From assembly GCA_029881495.1 (NCBI GenBank), contig JAOUMJ010000007.1, positions 59,793-123,792 on the forward strand: 64,000 bases of DNA. Direction: 5' to 3'. Positions 34,985-44,055 of the stretch are shown piece by piece. The notes beneath the pieces were generated by a model. It did no database searches. It saw only the letters and a list, made by a program, of their open reading frames with translations, and was not told the DNA's origin. The position numbers were made by a program, and so were the translations under genes. The stretch comes from Nitrospinota bacterium. GTDB lineage: Bacteria > Nitrospinota_A > UBA7883 > JACRGQ01. The first letter of the stretch is position 1; every line of letters begins with the position of its first letter.

Positions 34985-36280
34985 ATGCGTTATTCAGCGG
35001 TTGCGCTTTTGATGATGCTCGGATGGCTGGTTCCATACACGGCGCCAGCCGGTGCGGAAGGGAACACCGATTTCGAAACATTCGAACTTGGCGAGGATTT
35101 CGAGATTGATGAAACATCCACGGAGCCTTTATTAAGTAAAGATTTAAGATTTACCATCTCCGCCGGTGGGGGGATGCCTCCGCAAGGATCGGCCTCCGAG
35201 GGCTCCTACCGGTTTGACCTTCGCACACAGTGGGGGCGTTATTTCGATAATGGACTCTTTTTTTCCCTCGACGCCAAGGGGGTGATCGGAAATTCCGAGT
35301 CACGGTTCATCGACAATAGGGATGTCGCCGCAGGTTCATTAAGATTGCGCGACCTCTATATTCAAAAGGGGGCGGATTGCTGGAGTTTGAAAGCCGGATA
35401 CCAGGTGATCGTTTGGGGAGAGCTGGACATGGTCCAAATCACAGACGTTGTAACTCCATGGGACTACTCGGAGTTTGCATTCACAGCCCCGGAGGATGCG
35501 AGGGTAGGGCAGGCAATAGTCCTTTATGAGTTTTACAAGGCGCTTGGAGGGACAGCGGGCATTTTTATAAATCCCATCCCTCTTACGAACCGATATCCGG
35601 GCGGGGATGCGAGAAATCTTTTCGCGAAGTCTTTTGGCTCAACAAGTTTTATCCTCGAGGAGAATAAACCGGGATCATTTGGTAACAATGCCGAGTTCGG
35701 TTTTAAATGGAAAAAGAATGCTGGAATTATGGACCTGTCCTTTATGGGGGCTTCGCTTTATGCGGATGACGCCGTCTATACGTTCAAGGGGACTGCACCA
35801 GAACCGGTTTTTACATCCGAATATCCAAAATTTGTTGTTGGTGGCGCCGCCGTGAACATAAGGGCGGAAAACCTGCTTTGGAAGGTGGAAGTGGCGCACA
35901 AGGAGCGGGAGGGAGTTCCATCCGGCAGTGAGAAGATCGTTTCGGATGAAGCAGGGCTTGGGGTAGATGTGAACATCAGGGATATATACTCGCTTGTTTT
36001 TGAAACTTCGGTAAGACAAGGGAGCGATGGAGATACCTCCATATATGCCGCAAGAGGGTCAAGATCGTTTCGTAATGAAACGCTTAACGCCGTCATATTT
36101 TTAAGTTATGATACTAATAGCGAGTATCTCGTAAAGGCACTCTATTTCAGGTATTCTGTCAGCGATAATATCTCCGCGGAATTTAGCGGTACTGTCATGG
36201 ATGTCGGCAAGGAGGATTCACCAATGAAATTTGTCGATAGCATGGATGTGGTTACTCTCAGGGTAAACTACTACTTTTAA
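34985..36280 (+). CDS. Predicted beta-barrel outer-membrane protein (DUF1302-like)
   Basis: A 431-residue protein with a signal peptide (about 1-24) and a long run of alternating polar/hydrophobic strands ending in the aromatic VVTLRVNYYF, as expected of an outer-membrane barrel. It resembles the DUF1302-type barrels that accompany RND/LolA-like operons; the assignment to that family is by context and texture, not by a firm motif. It lies 24 bases after the LolA-like gene, so tetR-RND-LolA-like-barrel reads as one trans-envelope export pathway. Confidence 0.78.
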   Translation: MRYSAVALLMMLGWLVPYTAPAGAEGNTDFETFELGEDFEIDETSTEPLLSKDLRFTISAGGGMPPQGSASEGSYRFDLRTQWGRYFDNGLFFSLDAKGVIGNSESRFIDNRDVAAGSLRLRDLYIQKGADCWSLKAGYQVIVWGELDMVQITDVVTPWDYSEFAFTAPEDARVGQAIVLYEFYKALGGTAGIFINPIPLTNRYPGGDARNLFAKSFGSTSFILEENKPGSFGNNAEFGFKWKKNAGIMDLSFMGASLYADDAVYTFKGTAPEPVFTSEYPKFVVGGAAVNIRAENLLWKVEVAHKEREGVPSGSEKIVSDEAGLGVDVNIRDIYSLVFETSVRQGSDGDTSIYAARGSRSFRNETLNAVIFLSYDTNSEYLVKALYFRYSVSDNISAEFSGTVMDVGKEDSPMKFVDSMDVVTLRVNYYF

Positions 36281-36387
36281 AGCACAGAAGCCGGCTATAT
36301 TTGGGCCAGCCACAGGTGTGCGTTCAAACCATGCAGCATTGGGAAAATGATATTTTTTTCAGTTGCGGTTTTCAAAAAGGAGGAGAG

Positions 36388-36780
36388 ATGACGATTGAGT
36401 GGAAAGAAGAATTCAGCGTCGGCGTGGAGAAGTTCGACGAGCATCACAGGAAACTGCTAAGCATTATTAATTCGCTCATGGATTCGGCAAACGCGGGAAA
36501 AGGTGGAGATACTTCCGTGGTCAGCATCCTTAAAGAGCTGTATGAATACTCCAAGTATCATTTCAGCGAGGAAGAAAAAGAGCTTGAATCGCGAGGGTAC
36601 GCAAACCTGGAAAAACAAAAAGAGGAACATGCGCGATTTGGCAAGCAGATACATGAATACAGCTCGATGTTTTTGGCCGATTCGGAACCGAAAGTATCGG
36701 AGGTTGCGGACTTCCTTTCAAACTGGATGCTCAACCATATTCTTGAGGAAGACCGGAGATACATGACCGTTTTCAAGTAA
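36388..36780 (+). CDS. Bacteriohemerythrin
   Basis: A 130-residue four-helix oxygen-binding protein. Di-iron ligands can be read as His in EKFDEHHRKLL, His and Glu in YSKYHFSEEEKELE, His in KEEHARFGKQ, and His and Asp in NHILEEDRRY. The ATG at 36388 follows AAGGAGG and is chosen over a start 29 codons upstream. Single-domain hemerythrins store or sense oxygen, often in microaerophilic or motile bacteria. It stands alone between two operons. Confidence 0.93.
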   Translation: MTIEWKEEFSVGVEKFDEHHRKLLSIINSLMDSANAGKGGDTSVVSILKELYEYSKYHFSEEEKELESRGYANLEKQKEEHARFGKQIHEYSSMFLADSEPKVSEVADFLSNWMLNHILEEDRRYMTVFK

Positions 36781-36883
36781 ATATAGCTGTAATAACAATA
36801 GGTTATCTGGTTATATGAGTAGCTGGAGTTTTTGGGAACCTCTTTTTCTTGCCCACAAATTTTAAAATCTGTATACTTTCCCG

Positions 36884-37393
36884 ATGCAATTCAAACATCT
36901 TTTTCAGATATTGTTTTTTGTTTTATCAGTCTCCAGCCTTCCAGTCTCCGTTCACGCGGAGGATGACCCACCGCAGAGGGAATACGAGAAGTTTCTTGAT
37001 CTCGAAAAGTACAAATATGATGTTATTCTTCTCGATTTTTGGGCGTCGTGGTGCGATCCATGCGTTAGATCGTTCCCATGGATGAGCGAAATGGAAGAGC
37101 AGTACGGCCCAAAAGGCTTCAGGGTTGTAACCGTGAATCTTGACAAAAAAAAGGATGCTGTAGACCGGTTTATGGCGAAGTTCCCTTGGATCAAATTTCC
37201 GGTAATTCTTGATCCAAACGGGAAACTTGCGAACAAGTGGAAGCTTCAGGCTATGCCGACGTCCTACCTGATCGACAGGGAGGGGAAAGTAAGGTATGTT
37301 CACAAGGGATTTTTTCTGGAACAGTTATCGACTTACGAAGCGCACATAAAAGAGCTGGTTGGAGAGTCTCCCTCCGGCAATTCTGCAAAATAA
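36884..37393 (+). CDS. TlpA/ResA-like periplasmic thioredoxin
   Basis: A 169-residue thioredoxin-fold protein with a signal peptide (about 1-25, ending VHAED) and the redox motif WASWCDPCVRSFP (Cys57, Cys60). The cis-Pro site AMPTSYLID and the TlpA-type insert are visible. Such proteins reduce or isomerise thiols outside the cytoplasm. It begins a cluster with a DUF4266 lipoprotein, a DUF3570 barrel and ApbE, so its substrate is probably the Cys-rich DUF4266 peptide or the barrel. Confidence 0.9.
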   Translation: MQFKHLFQILFFVLSVSSLPVSVHAEDDPPQREYEKFLDLEKYKYDVILLDFWASWCDPCVRSFPWMSEMEEQYGPKGFRVVTVNLDKKKDAVDRFMAKFPWIKFPVILDPNGKLANKWKLQAMPTSYLIDREGKVRYVHKGFFLEQLSTYEAHIKELVGESPSGNSAK

Positions 37394-37414
37394 TATTTGA
37401 AGGAACTGGCAACA

Positions 37415-37651
37415 ATGGGTAAAACACGTTCACAAAAGGTCATTTCATTTATGCTGTTCACGATTCTGCTGTTTTCGTCGGGATGCGCGTCGATAGGCGT
37501 ACAGGTTTGGGACAGGGATCTCCTGGCAGAAGAGTCGATGAAATTCGATTCCACCCCGATCCAGACTGCGCTTGAGGAACATATATATTTCAGCAAGGAA
37601 GCATCAAGCGGCGGACGCGGTCTTGGCGGAGGCGGATGCGGATGCAACTGA
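37415..37651 (+). CDS. DUF4266 small lipoprotein
   Basis: A 78-residue lipoprotein. The signal ends in the lipobox LFSSGC (Cys24); the mature part is only about 55 residues: a short VQVWDRDLLAEESMKF helix, EHIYFSKEASSGG and a glycine-rich end finishing GGGGCGCN (Cys75, Cys77). The C-terminal Gly/Cys signature and neighbours identify DUF4266, whose function is unknown. A TTG at 37397 could extend the N-terminus by six residues. The gene overlaps the DUF3570 start by 16 bases. The two terminal cysteines could bind metal or form a disulfide handled by the adjacent thioredoxin. Confidence 0.88.
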   Translation: MGKTRSQKVISFMLFTILLFSSGCASIGVQVWDRDLLAEESMKFDSTPIQTALEEHIYFSKEASSGGRGLGGGGCGCN

Positions 37652-38913
37652 AAAAGAAAGGGCCGATACGCGCCGCGCTCGCAACGGCTACCTGCACACT
37701 GCTCGGGGTGACGTCCATCGCTTCTGCCGCCACAAATCTGGACGGATGGCAGCTAGATGGAGCGTTTCTCCTCTACACTGAAGCAAATCGGATCACTGTC
37801 GTTGAGCCGGTAATAAACGGAAAGAAGGATTTTGGAGGCGACAGGTTCCTGAACCTGAGGCTTATGCTTGACGCCGTGAGCGGTGCTTCTCCCAATGGAG
37901 CGTCACCCTCCGACCAGCCGCAGACATTCACAAGCCCGTCGGGGGTAATGACCTACACGGTAAATGAGGGTGATGCGCCGGTACACCCCCACTTTAAGGA
38001 TACCCGCCTTGCGCTTAGCGCCGCCTGGGATCAGCCGATCACGAGAATAACAAAAGGGAACATCGGCCTGAACTTCTCGAAAGAGAACGATTTCCAGTCA
38101 CTCGGAACAGGCGTTGGAATAGCTCAGGATCTGTTCAGCAGGAACACTACCCTAACTCTGTCGATATCGACCGAAGCGAACACGATAAATCCCACCGGAG
38201 GGATACCAACCCACATGACTAATATGATCCCACCTGGACAGGTGGCATCGTTTGAAGCGCAACAATCCCGGGACGTTCAGGACGGGCTTATAGGGCTAAC
38301 CCAGATTATTAGCCGCCACGCCATCATGCAGCTTAATTACTCATATGGCAAAACAAACGGCTACCAGAATGATCCATACAAGCTTATAAGTATCGTCGAT
38401 AGAACTACCGGAAAACCTATCAGGTATGTTTATGAGAACCGGCCCGAATTACGGATCCGGGAGAGCCTCCTTTGGCAGGGGCGATACCACTTTGCCACAA
38501 ATGTTGCGGGTCTGGCGTACAGGTACTACTGGGATGACTGGGGGGTCGTATCAAATACGGTGGATATCACATACCAGATCATGTTCGGCGAAAAGGATTT
38601 CATCGAACCGCATATAAGGCTTTACCATCAGTCGGCGACCAATTTTTACCGGCACAGCCTCGTTTATGAATCTGATGCGAGCCGGTATCCTGAATTTGCG
38701 AGCGCGGATTACCGCCTTGGCGATATGGACGGGATCACCGTCGGCGTGAAATTCAATACCGACATGTTTCTTAAAAAGGATGCAAGCATAAGGCTTGAAT
38801 ATTACAGGCAGTCGGGCAACAGCCATCCAGCCGACGCGATCGGAGTGCAGAAGGATATGGACATGTTCCCGACTATCCACGCGTTCATTGTTCAAATACT
38901 AGTGACCTATTGA
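37636..38913 (+). CDS. DUF3570 outer-membrane protein with flavinylation-like motif
   Basis: A 425-residue predicted beta-barrel with a signal peptide (about 1-32, cut after ASA). The sequence NLRLMLDAVSGASPNGASPS (73-92) contains D79-A-V-S-G-A-S85, which fits the D-G-x-(S/T)-G-A-(S/T) consensus at which ApbE links FMN to serine or threonine. The rest is alternating barrel strands with aromatic girdles, ending HAFIVQILVTY. It is encoded between the DUF4266 lipoprotein and apbE with overlaps on both sides, so the four genes act together. The family's function is unknown; a surface or outer-membrane redox role is inferred. Confidence 0.87.
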   Translation: MRMQLKKKGPIRAALATATCTLLGVTSIASAATNLDGWQLDGAFLLYTEANRITVVEPVINGKKDFGGDRFLNLRLMLDAVSGASPNGASPSDQPQTFTSPSGVMTYTVNEGDAPVHPHFKDTRLALSAAWDQPITRITKGNIGLNFSKENDFQSLGTGVGIAQDLFSRNTTLTLSISTEANTINPTGGIPTHMTNMIPPGQVASFEAQQSRDVQDGLIGLTQIISRHAIMQLNYSYGKTNGYQNDPYKLISIVDRTTGKPIRYVYENRPELRIRESLLWQGRYHFATNVAGLAYRYYWDDWGVVSNTVDITYQIMFGEKDFIEPHIRLYHQSATNFYRHSLVYESDASRYPEFASADYRLGDMDGITVGVKFNTDMFLKKDASIRLEYYRQSGNSHPADAIGVQKDMDMFPTIHAFIVQILVTY

Positions 38914-39866
38914 AGAGCAAACCAAAGCGCAAAAAGAAATACATACCTCGAAGCAGACCAAACCGCCCCGCAGGGGCGGAACCTGCCGTTACTCTTGCGA
39001 AAGCCGATAGCTATTTCATAGGGCGTTTCAGCGCCATGGCGAGTCCGTGCGAAATACTAATGGAGACCGATGACGCGAAGCTCGCCATGAAACTCCTTCG
39101 CATAGCCGCCCGCGAGGCCTTCCGCATTGAAAGGAAATACAGCCGCTACGTGAGCGGGAATATCATCGACAAGATCAACAACGCCAACGGGGAAAGGGTA
39201 AAGGTAGACGACGAGACCGCTCTCCTTATCGATTTTGCAAACAGCTGTTTTGAACTCAGCGAGGGCTTATTCGATGTAACCTCCGGCGTGTTAAGGAAGG
39301 CCTGGAAATTCGACGGAAGCAGCAACCTTCCGGAGCAGGTGCTGATAGACAGCATTCTGCCCAATGTCGGCTGGGGGAAGGTGACGTGGGAGAAGCCTTA
39401 CTTCAGTATGCCCGCCGGGATGGAGCTTGATTTTGGCGGCATTGGAAAGGAGTACGCGGTAGACAGAACGGTTCTCCTCCTGCGTGAAGCAAAAAAAATC
39501 GCGTTACTGGTGAATTTCGGCGGGGATATCTATACCGGCGGGGAGAAGAGGGACGGCAAGCCGTGGCTGGTTGGTATAGAGGATCCTTCCGGGGGGGAGA
39601 AGGCATCAAAGGTGCTTGAGATAACCAACGGCGCGCTCGCTACAAGCGGCGATACAAAAAGATATCTTTTGAAGGACGGCAAGAGACTTGGGCATATACT
39701 GAATCCTTTAACCGGCTGGCCCGTGGAGGACGCCCCCTCCTCAGTGACCGTAGCGGATGATACATGCACAAATGCGGGGATACTGGCGACGCTTGCCATG
39801 CTGCATGGCGCGAACGCGGAGGAGTTCCTTGAGGAGCAGGGGGTGCGCTTCTGGTGCGTACGGTAA
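38910..39866 (+). CDS. apbE: FAD:protein FMN transferase (ApbE family)
   Basis: A 318-residue ApbE-like enzyme, which transfers FMN from FAD to a Ser or Thr of a target protein. Family marks: FSAMASPCEI (about 46), SRYVSGNIIDKINNANG, LSEGLFDVTSGVLRKAW, LDFGGIGKEYAVDR (about 171-184), NGALATSGDTKRY and GHILNPLTGWPV. The start is a TTG overlapping the DUF3570 stop (TTGA). Unusually the N-terminus is a lysine/arginine-rich stretch (MKSKPKRKKKYIPRSRPN) with no signal peptide or lipobox, although most ApbE proteins act outside the cytoplasm. A metal-site Asp of classical ApbE appears as Asn in CTNAGILATLAML. Confidence 0.9.
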   Translation: MKSKPKRKKKYIPRSRPNRPAGAEPAVTLAKADSYFIGRFSAMASPCEILMETDDAKLAMKLLRIAAREAFRIERKYSRYVSGNIIDKINNANGERVKVDDETALLIDFANSCFELSEGLFDVTSGVLRKAWKFDGSSNLPEQVLIDSILPNVGWGKVTWEKPYFSMPAGMELDFGGIGKEYAVDRTVLLLREAKKIALLVNFGGDIYTGGEKRDGKPWLVGIEDPSGGEKASKVLEITNGALATSGDTKRYLLKDGKRLGHILNPLTGWPVEDAPSSVTVADDTCTNAGILATLAMLHGANAEEFLEEQGVRFWCVR

Positions 39867-39962
39867 GCGTGGCGGGACTCAAGTACCTGATTTTCGGATA
39901 TCCATTCCCCTGTTATATAATCAGAATATTAAGCATTAATAATCATTATTGAAAGGATTTGT

Positions 39963-40553
39963 ATGGGGGCGCGAATTTCGTTTTTCACAATTCTGTTGCT
40001 ACTGAATCTGTCCATGTCCGCTTTTGCGGGGAAATTGCTCACTGCCGGCCCTGTGGTCGACGGTGGAAGCGGGAACAACCTTGGCCTTATAGGGATCGGG
40101 ATATACCATTTCTCGAAGGAATCCCCCACTAGTTTTTATGTTAACTCGTTTTTCCTAACTGGGGATCGTTCAGCCGATAACGAAGTACAAACCGAGGATG
40201 AAATGCGCGGGATTTATTATAGAAACTACATGTTGAATATTGGCGCGACCCGAAGCATATTCAGTTGGTTTGGGGCATACGCCGGGGTTGGTCTCGGTTT
40301 GAAGAAGGCATACGAAGGGTGGGATACATCCGGAAGGCCCTCTACAGGAAGCTGGCTGTCAAGCGCGCTAAGTAGCGGAGGAAACGGAACGGATCCCGAT
40401 TTCTACAAACCGAAAACTTCGAGCGATCAATGGGGGTTGAACGTAAACGCCGGTATCCAGATACTGCTACCTAAAGTATCGCTGGATGTGGGGTACAACA
40501 CTCTCACGGGGAACAGTTACGTCGGATTCGGGATGGTAGTCGAGATGCCGTAA
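39963..40553 (+). CDS. Secreted protein of unknown function, probable small barrel
   Basis: A 196-residue protein with a clear signal peptide (about 1-22, ending SAFAG). The mature part has short amphipathic strands (LGLIGIGIYHF, FGAYAGVGLGLKKAYEG, QWGLNVNAGIQILL, YVGFGMVVEMP) that fit a small outer-membrane or periplasmic barrel. A good ribosome binding site (GAAAGGA) precedes the ATG. It is 96 bases after apbE, so it may be a fifth member of that cluster or stand alone. No family was recognised. Confidence 0.72.
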   Translation: MGARISFFTILLLLNLSMSAFAGKLLTAGPVVDGGSGNNLGLIGIGIYHFSKESPTSFYVNSFFLTGDRSADNEVQTEDEMRGIYYRNYMLNIGATRSIFSWFGAYAGVGLGLKKAYEGWDTSGRPSTGSWLSSALSSGGNGTDPDFYKPKTSSDQWGLNVNAGIQILLPKVSLDVGYNTLTGNSYVGFGMVVEMP

Positions 40554-40571
40554 CGGGCCATGTCGGCATAA

Positions 40572-43500
40572 TCAGGAGCAGTAGACGGAGTTCGGACCGA
40601 GTATAGTTTCTATTTCGTCCAGGAATTTGTCGTCCGCGGTCACTCCATATTTGTCGGAGGCGTTAACGAATACCCTCTTTTTATCCGGGAAGGTGAAGTG
40701 GAGGGTGAGGGTGCTTTTTCCCCTGTGTTTTTTCGCGACGGAGCGTATCTCCTCCAGCAGTTTTTCTTCCAGGCCCACCATATTGATCTTCAGGTGAATT
40801 GTGTTTGTGAACTTGGTTTTTGCCTCCTTGAGCGAGATGATTTCACTCGCGATCATCTTGGTTTCATTTTCGCCGGCGTCGAGCTGGCCGACAAGGAAAA
40901 CAGGATCGTTGCTCTCCAGAAGCGAGTGGGATTTCTCAAGGAGTTCGGGCCAGATGATAACGCTAATCGAGCCTGTAAGATCCTCAAGCGTGACATAGGC
41001 CATCAGCTTTTTCTTTTTCGTAAGCTGGGTTCGAAGCGAGCTGACTACTCCACAGAGCCTTACTTCACGTTTGCTAGGCGTGTCGGCGAGGTCGGTTACA
41101 AAATGGGTGGCGAGGTGTTTGATATCCTTCTGGAAAGGTTCCAGCGGATGTCCGGTTATGTAAAAGCCGACCATCTCCTTTTCGTAGGATAGCTTGTCAC
41201 GTTCCGGCCATGGATTTTTATCGGGTACAAGCCGAAGGGTCTCTTCCTGTTCGGTTTCCAATTGGTCGAACATGCTTTTTTGTCCGCTTGTTTTATCGTT
41301 TCTAGCTTTTGCTGATTCATCGAAAAGATTGTCGATAGCTTCAAAAATTGCCGCCCGGTTTGGGTGGAGACTGTCAAACGCCCCGCATTTAACCAGAGAT
41401 TCAAAAGCCCTTTTGTTGATCAGTTTTGTGTCTACCGCTTTTGCGAAGTCGACTACCGTCTTGAAATGACCGTTCTCATTTCTGGCGCGAATTATTTCCC
41501 GTACCGCGCCGAGGCCGACGTTCTTTATTCCTGCCATGCAGAAGATGATGTCGTTTCCGTCAACGTAGTAGTATTCACCGCTAAGGTTCACGTCGGGAGG
41601 CCTTATATCGATCCCCATATCCTTGCATTCGTTCCTGTAAAGAACCACCTTCGCGGTGTTGTCCATTTCGCTTGTGAGCATGGAGGACATGAACTCGTGC
41701 GGATAGTGCGCTTTGAGGTAGGCTGTCTGGTAACTTAGGAGGGCATACGCGGCGGAGTGTGATTTGTTGAAACCGTATTCGGCGAATTTATACATCAAGT
41801 CGAAAACTTCACCCGCCTTCTTTTCGTTGATCTTCGCCTTTTTCGCCCCTTCCATGAATTTTTCGCGCATGTTTTCCATAACGTCCATCTTCTTTTTCCC
41901 CATCGCCTTGCGAAGAGTATCGGCTTCTCCCATCGTAAAACCTGCCAGGACGTTAGCCAGTTTCATGACCTGTTCCTGGTATACGATTACGCCGTAGGTT
42001 TCCGCCAGCGCTTCGGTCATTTGCGGAAGTATATTTTCGGTCTTTTCAGTGCCATGCTTTCGCCTGATGAATGAATCTATCATACCGCTTCCGATAGGGC
42101 CTGGCCGGTAGAGAGCTACCAGGGCTATTATGTCGGTAAAGTTCTCAGGTTTCAGTTTTCGAAGTATATCCCTCATGCCGGACGATTCTAGCTGGAATAT
42201 GCCGAGTGTTTTAGCTTCCGAAAGGAGTTTGAAAGTCTTTTTGTCGTCCATCGGGATCGACTTGATGGAAAATGCGGGATCCTTTTTAGATTTGATCTTC
42301 TTTTCCGTCCAGTCGATGACCGTTAGTGTGCGGAGTCCGAGAAAGTCCATTTTCAGGAGGCCGAGGTCTTCGCAGTTGTTCATCGGGTACTGCGTGACTA
42401 CGTCCCCCTTGTTTGTGCGGTAAAGGGGGAGGTACTCTGTAAGCTCCGAAGGGGCGATAACCACGCCAGCCGCGTGGGTCGATGCGTGGCGCGACACACC
42501 TTCAAGCACTTCAGCCGTTTCCATCAGTTCCTTTACGCGGGGATCTTTCTTGATGAGGTCGGCGAGCCTCGGTTCGGTCTTTATCGCCTCCTTGATAGTG
42601 ATGTTCAGGGTTTCCGGTATCAGCTTTGCTATCCGGTCGACATCTGAATACCCCATATCCATTACACGTCCGACATCGCGAAGTACGGCCCTTGCTTTCA
42701 TCGTTCCAAACGTGATTATCTGCGCTACGCTCTTTTCGCCGTATTTGTCCGAGACATACTTGATTACCTCATCGCGCCTCTCCATGCAGAAATCTATATC
42801 GATATCCGGCATTGAGATACGTTCCGGGTTCAGGAACCGCTCGAAGAGAAGACCGTATTTTATCGGGTCGATGTCGGTTATGGAGAGGGAGTAGGCCACG
42901 AGGCTTCCAGCGGCGGAACCGCGGCCCGGGCCAACAGGAATTTTGTTTTTAAATGCGAACTGTATGAAGTCCCATGTTATCAGGAAGTATCCTGCGAAAT
43001 TCATGTTGTTTATAACGCCAAGCTCCAGTTTTAGTCTCTCCCTGTACATCTGAACGGTTTTTTCATCCAGTTTCCCCTCCTTTTTCTCCTTCTCATGGAG
43101 GCGTATCTCCAGGTTATGGCTCACGAGATCGTCGAGGTATTTCTGCGGAGAGGAGTAGTCGGAAGGTACCGTGTACTCCGGGAGGTGGTATTGGCCCAGG
43201 TGAAGGTCGAGGTTGCATCTTTCGGCAACTTCCCTGGTATTCGTAATCGCTTCCGGTATCCATGCGAAAAGTTTCCTCATCTCTTCGGCAGACTTGAAAT
43301 AGAACTCCTGTGAGGAGAAGCGCATCCTTTTTTCATCGCTGAGGATTTTTCCCGTGCCTATGCATAGGAGGGCGTCGTGCGCGTGAGAGTGCTCCTTTTG
43401 CAGGTAATGGGCGTCGTTGGTGGCGACTACTTTTGTTCCGATCTTTTTAGCCAGCTCGACTATCTGAGGATTGACCATCTTCTGTTCAGGTATGCCGTGA

Positions 43501-44042
43501 TCCTGGATCTCAAGGTAATACCTGTCGCCGAAAAGCTCCTTATAGAATCCGGCGGCTTTTTCCGCCTCCTCCTGCTTGTTGGAAAGGAGTTTGCGGGCTA
43601 CTTCCCCCTTGAGGCATGCCGACATTGCGATAAGTCCCTGGTTATGCTGTGCGAGGAGTTCCTTGTCGATACGCGGTTTATAGTAGAATCCTTCGGTATA
43701 TCCGGCCGATGAGAGCTTGCAGAGGTTTTTATATCCTTCCAGATTCTTTACAAGGAGTATCAGGTGATGGGAGATGTCGTCATCCGGATTTTCATTTGAC
43801 GTCTTGTCGTGCCTGCTTCCAGACGCAACGTATACTTCACAGCCTATTATCGGCTTTACCGGGCTTTTGAACCCTTTCTGGTAGAAATCGATCGCGCCGA
43901 AAAGGTTGCCGTGGTCGGTGACCGCCACGGCAGGCATGTTGAACTCTTCCGCTTTTTTTAGTAAGTCGGGAAACTGTATAGCGCCGTCCAGGAGTGAGTA
44001 TTCTGAATGGAGATGGAGGTGGACGAAATCCTCATGAGCCAT
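40572..44042 (-). CDS. dnaE: DNA polymerase III subunit alpha
   Basis: Replicative polymerase of 1156 residues. The N-terminal PHP domain begins FVHLHLHSEYSLLDGAI. The polymerase catalytic acids are in MPDIDIDFCMERR (about residue 400), after VGPGRGSAAGSLVAYSL. Further marks are FGTMKARAVLRDVGRV, FNKSHSAAYALLSYQTAYLK, the helix-hairpin-helix region (VGLGAVREII) and an OB-fold (VRLCGVVSSLRTQLTKKKKL, about 970-1050). Length is normal for DnaE1. It is the last gene of guaB-guaA-FYDLN-dnaE on the minus strand, 13 bases after the FYDLN gene, with GAGGAG before the ATG. Confidence 0.97.
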   Translation of the reverse strand: MAHEDFVHLHLHSEYSLLDGAIQFPDLLKKAEEFNMPAVAVTDHGNLFGAIDFYQKGFKSPVKPIIGCEVYVASGSRHDKTSNENPDDDISHHLILLVKNLEGYKNLCKLSSAGYTEGFYYKPRIDKELLAQHNQGLIAMSACLKGEVARKLLSNKQEEAEKAAGFYKELFGDRYYLEIQDHGIPEQKMVNPQIVELAKKIGTKVVATNDAHYLQKEHSHAHDALLCIGTGKILSDEKRMRFSSQEFYFKSAEEMRKLFAWIPEAITNTREVAERCNLDLHLGQYHLPEYTVPSDYSSPQKYLDDLVSHNLEIRLHEKEKKEGKLDEKTVQMYRERLKLELGVINNMNFAGYFLITWDFIQFAFKNKIPVGPGRGSAAGSLVAYSLSITDIDPIKYGLLFERFLNPERISMPDIDIDFCMERRDEVIKYVSDKYGEKSVAQIITFGTMKARAVLRDVGRVMDMGYSDVDRIAKLIPETLNITIKEAIKTEPRLADLIKKDPRVKELMETAEVLEGVSRHASTHAAGVVIAPSELTEYLPLYRTNKGDVVTQYPMNNCEDLGLLKMDFLGLRTLTVIDWTEKKIKSKKDPAFSIKSIPMDDKKTFKLLSEAKTLGIFQLESSGMRDILRKLKPENFTDIIALVALYRPGPIGSGMIDSFIRRKHGTEKTENILPQMTEALAETYGVIVYQEQVMKLANVLAGFTMGEADTLRKAMGKKKMDVMENMREKFMEGAKKAKINEKKAGEVFDLMYKFAEYGFNKSHSAAYALLSYQTAYLKAHYPHEFMSSMLTSEMDNTAKVVLYRNECKDMGIDIRPPDVNLSGEYYYVDGNDIIFCMAGIKNVGLGAVREIIRARNENGHFKTVVDFAKAVDTKLINKRAFESLVKCGAFDSLHPNRAAIFEAIDNLFDESAKARNDKTSGQKSMFDQLETEQEETLRLVPDKNPWPERDKLSYEKEMVGFYITGHPLEPFQKDIKHLATHFVTDLADTPSKREVRLCGVVSSLRTQLTKKKKLMAYVTLEDLTGSISVIIWPELLEKSHSLLESNDPVFLVGQLDAGENETKMIASEIISLKEAKTKFTNTIHLKINMVGLEEKLLEEIRSVAKKHRGKSTLTLHFTFPDKKRVFVNASDKYGVTADDKFLDEIETILGPNSVYCS

Positions 44043-44055
44043 TTCCGCTCCTCAG

